DNA of 64,000 nt from Achatina immaculata (taxonomy: Eukaryota > Mollusca > Gastropoda > Stylommatophora > Achatinidae). The stretch covers positions 7,944,438-8,008,437 of the forward strand of contig CM019716.1 in assembly GCA_009760885.1 (NCBI GenBank). Reading direction: 5' to 3'. Each line of letters begins with the position of its first letter. Positions within the stretch are counted from its first letter, which is position 1. Shown here piece after piece: positions 58,480 to 64,000 of the stretch. Under the pieces are notes generated by a model. That model saw only the letters and a list, made by a program, of their open reading frames with translations. It made no database searches and was not told the origin of the DNA. Made by a program: the position numbers and the translations under genes.

Positions 58480-60105
58480 CAGCAGCAGTGAGCCTCAGTG
58501 GCTCAAAAAGTTGAACTAAAACAACAAACCACCACCTCAGCATGCAAGAAAAGAAATAAATATCTCTGGACAGCCCATCTTCAGATTCACTAAGTTTCAA
58601 GTCCATGCACTTCAAAGTTTGATGTGTCTTCTGCCTCCATGAAGAGTTCAGTCCCTTGTTGGTCCTGATCATTCTGCTCTTTATCACACAGTAAGACAAG
58701 TTAACAGTGTACATGTGAGATTGTATTTCTTCTTCTTCATTCGCTTCTACCACCAAGATTGCCCGGTGATCCTACTGAATTTACTCCTGTGGTCCCCAGG
58801 AGGGCCACAAGAGATCCTCGAGAGGACCACATGAAGTTCAGAGTATCGCTGGGCTTGAGCCTGTATTCTCAGTGGGTCACAGAAGCGGGAATGCGTGACA
58901 CCGTGGTTTTCGTTGCACCAGTTTAGTCTAGAGTTGGACTTTCTCACTGGAAGACCTCGACGTGTTTTGGATATCAGTATATCCCCACTGGGTGAGAGGT
59001 GGTTGCCCATTTAGTCCAGCGTTGGACTTTCTCACTGGAAAACCTCAGCGTGATTAGGATATGCATATATCCCCATCGGGTGAGAGGTGGTTGCCTATCT
59101 AGACTGCACTGGTCTAGTGTCTCTTACTTCAGCGTTTTGTTGTTGTGGCTGCTACCTTTCCTAGTTGTGACCAGGATGGAGCTTTTGTCCATGAGTATGA
59201 ATCCTCACCACTACTAGGTTTCACCCCTGGGTTAATCTAGTTTAGGTGTATTATCCCAGAATGGGCATGTTTAGGACATGTTCGACCTCTAGAGTGGAGG
59301 TACCATGACATGAGTAGTCATCAAGTTTCACCCCTGGTTTAAGCATATTTCACCAGTATGGGTGTATATCGGACGTTGCTGGCCTCTAGAGCAGGTGCCA
59401 TAGTATGAGTAGCTCTCATTGCAAGACTACTGGACAAACTGATTAATCTTCACTTTATCCTTTCCATCATCTTTTCATAGTGGTGCCACTCAGCAACCCT
59501 AATCGCATTTTCTTCATTGGCTGGGAGGAGTTTCACCCCACATATGGCAGACGAAGAATCTCGCCAGCAGTGTCTTAATTTAACCTCTGGGTTAAGCCGG
59601 TTCAGTATGGGTGGACATAGGATGTGGCTGACCTTCAGAACAGAGGTGCCATGATTTGACCAGTCCTGACCTCGAGAATACTGATTATTTCACTTAATCT
59701 TTTCTTTCACCTTTTCCGAAGTGGCGCCATGCAGCAACCCCATTTCCACCTTTCTTCACTGGCCGGAAGAACCCCACTCCACGCACGGCAGCTGAAGAAT
59801 CTCACCAGCAGCGGGTTTTAAATCAGAATTTTCCTTCTCTCAGATGAGCCTACCAAAAAGACTCTCATCTACCTGAAACGTCTGGTTTTCAGGCGCCAGA
59901 TATTCACCTTCACCCCTTCTCCTGTCAGTTTGTTCTGAACAGTTCCGGCACGAGAAGGACTTCACTGTCAGAGGCTATTTGAGTCGTACACCTTGGAGAC
60001 ATTTAACTGGAGAGGAGAGTGGATCCTCCACCCCATCTCCGGCTATAACAGTCCTTAGAACCAGATTGTATTTAATTAAAGACGGAAAAAATTTTGTAAA
60101 CAAGA
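58480..60105. repeat. Unclassified block of diverged tandem segments
   Basis: Built of imperfect duplications: an 89-bp pair (GTTGGACTTTCTCACTGGAA at 58932 and 59022), three related segments starting TTTCACCCCTGG or TTTAACCTCTGG (about 59219, 59326, 59580), and a 240-bp pair around TGGTGCCACTCAGCAACCCT / TGGCGCCATGCAGCAACCCC. More GC-rich than its surroundings, no coding frame. May be the untranslated part of an unknown retroelement. Confidence 0.55.
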
Positions 60106-60188
60106 TTTTGACAGAACAGACTGCAAGCGTTGCAGTCCACCAAGATATTTAAAACTGAATCTTTGCAAACCTTTAGCTTCATGACATT

Positions 60189-60329
60189 TAATCATTCATT
60201 TGCACGTCCCTTGTGGAACTTTGCCTCCCTAACAGCACTCCTGTAGGCCTCTCGATTGTAAGCAAGATGGCCTGCTGCTGATGCATCCATTTGCAGATCA
60301 TCAACGATGTCTTGCAGCCATCTTGCAGC
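60189..60329 (-). mobile_element. LINE-A 3' fragment in a minisatellite
   Basis: About 140 bp of the LINE-A end. Flanks TTCATGACATT (60178-60188) and TCCATGACACT (60330-60340) look like an 11-bp target duplication with two differences. Confidence 0.75.
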
Positions 60330-60339
60330 TCCATGACAC

Positions 60340-60815
60340 TACCTGAAATTGAATCTTCGCAAACTTTTCCTTCCACCAAACCAGTCTAATCTCTGCAAAC
60401 TTTTCATTCCACCTGGCCACCTGATAGCTGCAAACCTTTCATTCCACCAGTCAGATCTTTGCAAACCTTTCATTCCACTAGGCCACTTGAATATCTGCAA
60501 ATCTTTAACTCCATCAGGCCCTTGAAAAGTCAGTCTTTGCAAACATTTCACCCCACCAAGCCAACTGAGTCTTTGCAAACATTTCACCCCACCAAGCCAA
60601 CTGAATCTGCAAACCTTTCACTCAACCAAGTCAACTGAATCTGCAAATGTTTCACTCAACCAAGCCAACTGAATCTTTGCAAGCCTTTCACTCAACCGAG
60701 TACTCAAATCTGTGCAAAATCTTTCACTCCATTTGCCTCCTTGCAAACCTTTCTCTCCACCAAGCCACTTCTTCGCAAACCTTTCATTCCACCAAACCAC
60801 TTGAAATTGAATCTT
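60340..60815. repeat. Degenerate minisatellite, about 33-bp unit
   Basis: Units around TGCAAACCTTTCATTCCACC then AAGCCAACTGAATCT, 12-14 diverged copies; a piece also lies left of the LINE-A insertion (60150-60188). Confidence 0.8.
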
Positions 60816-61475
60816 CTCATGCATGTAATTTTACAGTGACAATTTTTATAGGTAATTTTTACACAAGGGATCAAAAGAGGTAACAGAAAAAGAAATATCA
60901 CCACAAGAATTATGCTTAAGGAGAGGTAGTTCAGAAAGATCACGTGTGGAATTTTCAGGTTGTTTTTTTTGTGTGTGTGTGATTCATTGTTAAGAAATTT
61001 AAGTGTTAACTATTTAGAGTTTCACTGTTGTATATTTTTGTAGCCCCATTTCCGAGCACTAATTGTATGCCTGTATGTGTGACATGAAATCTGAGTGTAG
61101 TTGTAGAATATACTCATGCAGGTGATGACATCATAAAATAATACTGTTAGAGGTCTGTCACATCCAAAAATGTCTTTTAGTCACTGGGCATCTCCTGCAA
61201 GGCAGCAGGATCTATTTTGGTTTCCAGCTGCTTACTGGGCAGTCAGTTTCCAGTGTCAAAGACCTCCCTTTATCTGCCACATAAAGCAGTGTGTCTGGAA
61301 GTAGTCTAGGTTCTCTCATTACAACGTATTCAAGCACGGATATATTAGTTGCATTTCCTCATCCACATTTATTTGTTGCAATAATCTGGGACAACGTAAA
61401 ATTTTTCTACATTTTGTTTTAAATGTTTTTAATATTTTTCTAGCATTATCATTTTTTTTTTTGGTCTAATACCAT
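60816..61475. other. Intergenic sequence without recognised feature
   Basis: No coding or repeat signature apart from a short GT run near 60970. Confidence 0.3.
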
Positions 61476-61479
61476 ATTG

Positions 61480-61785
61480 CTGTACCAATGATTTCTGAAC
61501 ACTTATATGTGAACATAACACATGGCTGCACCAATGATTTCTGAACACTTATATGTGAACATAACACATTGCTGTACCAATGATTTCTGAACACTTGAAC
61601 ATAATACACTGCTGTACCAATGATTTCTGAACACTTATACATGAACATAACACACTGCTGTACCAATGATTTCTGAACACTTATACATGAACATAACACA
61701 TGCTGTACCAATGATTACTGAACACTTGAACATAACACATTGCTGTACCAATGATTTCTGAACACTTATACACGAACACAGTTCA
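61480..61785. repeat. Minisatellite, about 46-bp unit, 7 copies
   Basis: Core TGTACCAATGATTTCTGAAC then ACTTATATGTGAACATAACA; some copies lack about 8 bp. Confidence 0.92.
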
Positions 61786-61789
61786 CTTC

Positions 61790-62500
61790 TACAATATTTT
61801 TAAAACATTTTATGTTGCACATAAACTTGTATATGTCCATTATCTATCTAAACTATCACAAAAAAAAAAAAAAAGATCTGAATTCATTTTGTAGACGCAT
61901 TCATGTATAAATAAGAGCAATGAACTACTATTTTACTGACTGCCATGTTGGAAGTATTTCATAACAATCTGCATTCATTCTGTTGGTCATTATTTTCAAG
62001 AATAGATTTTTAAAAATTCACTTTCATTACTTTTAAATAATGTGTTCAAATGAGTTTATCATTGGCACTATGTTGACTATCTGCTTCTTAAAGCTGTGAG
62101 GGATTCATAAATAAAAAATAACAGATTTTTCCACTTTACTCTTGTGTGCTGCACTTTACAGGTGGATATTTTCCACTATCATCATTAGGCGATATCCCAT
62201 CATGCATAGACGTTCATGTTTCTTCATGCTGTCCAGTCTGTAAGGTCCCTAACATATCCATTTTTTAAAACTACATTTACAGCGAGGCAGCTCATCACAT
62301 AAGTGTCTGGGTGGCAACACATCAAAGACTGGCTTGTGAGAAGTGACCAGATGAATCAAAGAAGAGCAGAGTATGCCATTTTGGACAATACTTTAACCTG
62401 GCAAACACGAGGAACACATTTCGGTCATGACTAAAATTTTTCAAGTTGGGGAGGACAAGTGAGAGAGGATACGAGATTAAATAACAATTCCGCATCCACA
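61790..62500. other. Intergenic sequence without recognised feature
   Basis: AT-rich; no frame, RNA or repeat signature recognised. Confidence 0.3.
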
Positions 62501-62504
62501 AGCT

Positions 62505-62625
62505 GTGGTGGTTGCTTAGTGCACTGATCTCTTACCACAAAGGTGGTGGTTTCAACTTGTCATCCGGCTGCTGAAATGGGTACCTATCTCTTCTGGAGCT
62601 GGGAAAGGAAAGGTGCCTTCTTGTA
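62505..62625 (+). repeat. tRNA-derived SINE, 3'-truncated
   Basis: GTGGTTGCTTAGTGCACTGA (box A) and GGTTTCAACTTGTCATCC (box B region) then GAAATGGGTACCTATCTC, like the SINE at 26322-26592. Confidence 0.65.
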
Positions 62626-62864
62626 GTAACAGTTGCAGTCACTCGGTTCACTTTAACAGAGATTCTACATGGAAAACCTCACTCTCATTTAATATAAAAA
62701 TGCTTTCTTTTCCCAACTTGAATACACAGAACAAATATGAATGCTATGCTGAAGACTATGTCCATACCAAGTATGTCAAATGAATGCAAAATTCTTTCTG
62801 CAAATAAAGACACCTATAAATTGAAACCTGTCCACGACATTTCATATGCAAATATAAGTCTGTG

Positions 62865-63090
62865 TATCACAACTATAAAATACTACAGTTGTGACATAAC
62901 TATAAAATACTACAGCTGTGACACAACTATAAAATACCACAGTTGTGATATAACTATAAAATACTACAGTTGTGACACAACTATAAAATACTACAGTTAT
63001 GACACAACTATAAAATACTACAGTTATGACACAACTATAAAATACTACAGTTGTAACACAACTATAAAATACTACATTTGTGACATAATT
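62865..63090. repeat. Minisatellite, 28-bp unit, about 8 copies
   Basis: Core CTATAAAATACTACAGTTGT then GACACAA, very regular. 63095-63480 beyond it holds only loose ACACACTGAACATATG repeats. Confidence 0.92.
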
Positions 63091-63487
63091 TAATAACACC
63101 GGAAAGCAAACACCCTCACAGAATATAAACAAAACACCCACAACTTTATTTCACATGAGCATTCTCAAACTGCAGAAAGTTTACAAAAGGAAAAAAAAAA
63201 AACCAGCTATCTTAAACTTACACACACTGAACATATGTTCTTTCATCTTACACTCACACACATTAAATCTACGCACACATTAAATGAATATTCCTCTATT
63301 TTAAACTCATGCATAATGAACATATGCTGTTATGTCTTTAACTCGCACACACTGAACGTATGTTCTTAAATAAGGCCGCCACTCTTCAGTTGAGAATATC
63401 TTCAACTTAGTTTCTTCTGTCAACCTGACATTCTATATTCTGTACAGAACAATGTTGCTTCTGGTTTACTGCTGCCAGGAACCAGGT

Positions 63488-63575
63488 ATCTCACCCTCCT
63501 GCACAATTCACCCTCCTGCACAACTCACCCTCCTGCACAACTCACCCACCTGCACATCTCACCCTCCTGCACAAC
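63488..63575. repeat. Short minisatellite, 17-bp unit, 5 copies
   Basis: Core CACCCTCCTGCACAACT. Confidence 0.85.
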
Positions 63576-64000
63576 GCCATGTAATGGTGCCTGCAGACAT
63601 TTCCAAGAGTCACAGAGTTTCATACAACGGGCTTACTATCAGACCACGCAGGAGGAGAGTTGTTCTAGTATCGCTGAGGTCTGGACACTCCAACAGAAGA
63701 TGAGTGACACTTTCATACAGGATTCACCTAGGGCAGCATAAATGACAGTGATGTGACAATATCCTAAAGATGTGATTAGTCACACACCACCAACCATATG
63801 TCAACCCCTGCTCAAGAAAAAAAAAAAAAAAACTGTCCATCTCTGGTGTTCTCCGGGCCTATTCTGCCTCGTGCTCTTTCTCTGTTCTGTTCTAAGACCA
63901 CGTGCTGCTCATTTCCCCTCACTCAATACGGCATCATCCTTCTGTGACACCCGCTGATATGATCTGTGCTGACGATCTTCTGTTTTCAGTTTGCCCATAA
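63576..64000. other. Window end, possible decayed retroelement
   Basis: The + strand frame near 63640-63700 (RRVVLVSLRSGHSNRR) loosely resembles the 'LRsGHs...yLhRIg' end of LINE RNase H domains. Too short and diverged to be sure. Confidence 0.25.

Noticed and set aside
57300..64000. A second protein-coding gene downstream
   Set aside because: All longer frames are LINE or minisatellite pieces; no spliceable conserved domain was recognised.

Overview
The window looks like animal genomic DNA, most likely from a mollusc (perhaps a gastropod; this is inference from gene structure and repeat content, with no species marker). It is AT-rich, intron-rich, and crowded with minisatellites, RTE-type LINE fragments, tRNA-derived SINEs and DNA-transposon remains.

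One host gene fills most of it. On the + strand, 25 exons between 4690 and 57139 can be joined in a continuous reading frame of 1208 codons. They encode a 12-pass transmembrane adenylate cyclase of the ADCY2/4/7 (Drosophila Ac76E-like) subfamily. Exon order follows the protein: a long Ser/Asn-rich cytosolic N-terminus, TM1-6, the C1a catalytic half carrying both metal-binding Asp residues, a C1b segment with a PFAHL-like motif, TM7-12 with two N-glycosylation sequons in one loop, and the C2 catalytic half with the adenine, ribose and phosphate-binding residues. The intron phases match at all 24 junctions; intron 13 uses a GC donor. The first coding exon starts just after a strong 3' splice site, so a non-coding first exon probably lies upstream.

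The introns hold almost everything else. 1-4690: R1 repeat, a 2.3-kb RTE LINE (-), small minisatellites. Intron 1: LINE fragment, 30-bp and 34-bp minisatellites, a 1.6-kb direct segmental duplication containing a hAT-type MITE. Introns 2-8: large private minisatellites (36, 27, 3, 30, 36, 19 and 34 bp units), a mariner deletion derivative with long inverted repeats, two LINE pieces. Introns 9-14: SINEs, LINE-A ends, a Tc1 fossil, and a 1.2-kb 29-bp array. Intron 19: a hAT transposon split by a 3.3-kb RTE LINE with a clear 12-bp target duplication. Introns 20-24: a LINE inserted in a minisatellite, LINE and SINE remnants. 57140-64000: 3' UTR/poly(A) signals, then LINE/SINE fragments, minisatellites, and a 1.6-kb unclassified block of diverged repeats at about 58.5-60.1 kb. 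No second host gene was found.

The most unusual pattern is that in several introns (4, 8, 12, 15, 21, 24, and nearly 5) the tandem repeat begins at the 5' splice site itself. This gives arrays of duplicated donors and juxtaposed AG|GT sites that could be read as cryptic or recursive splice sites.
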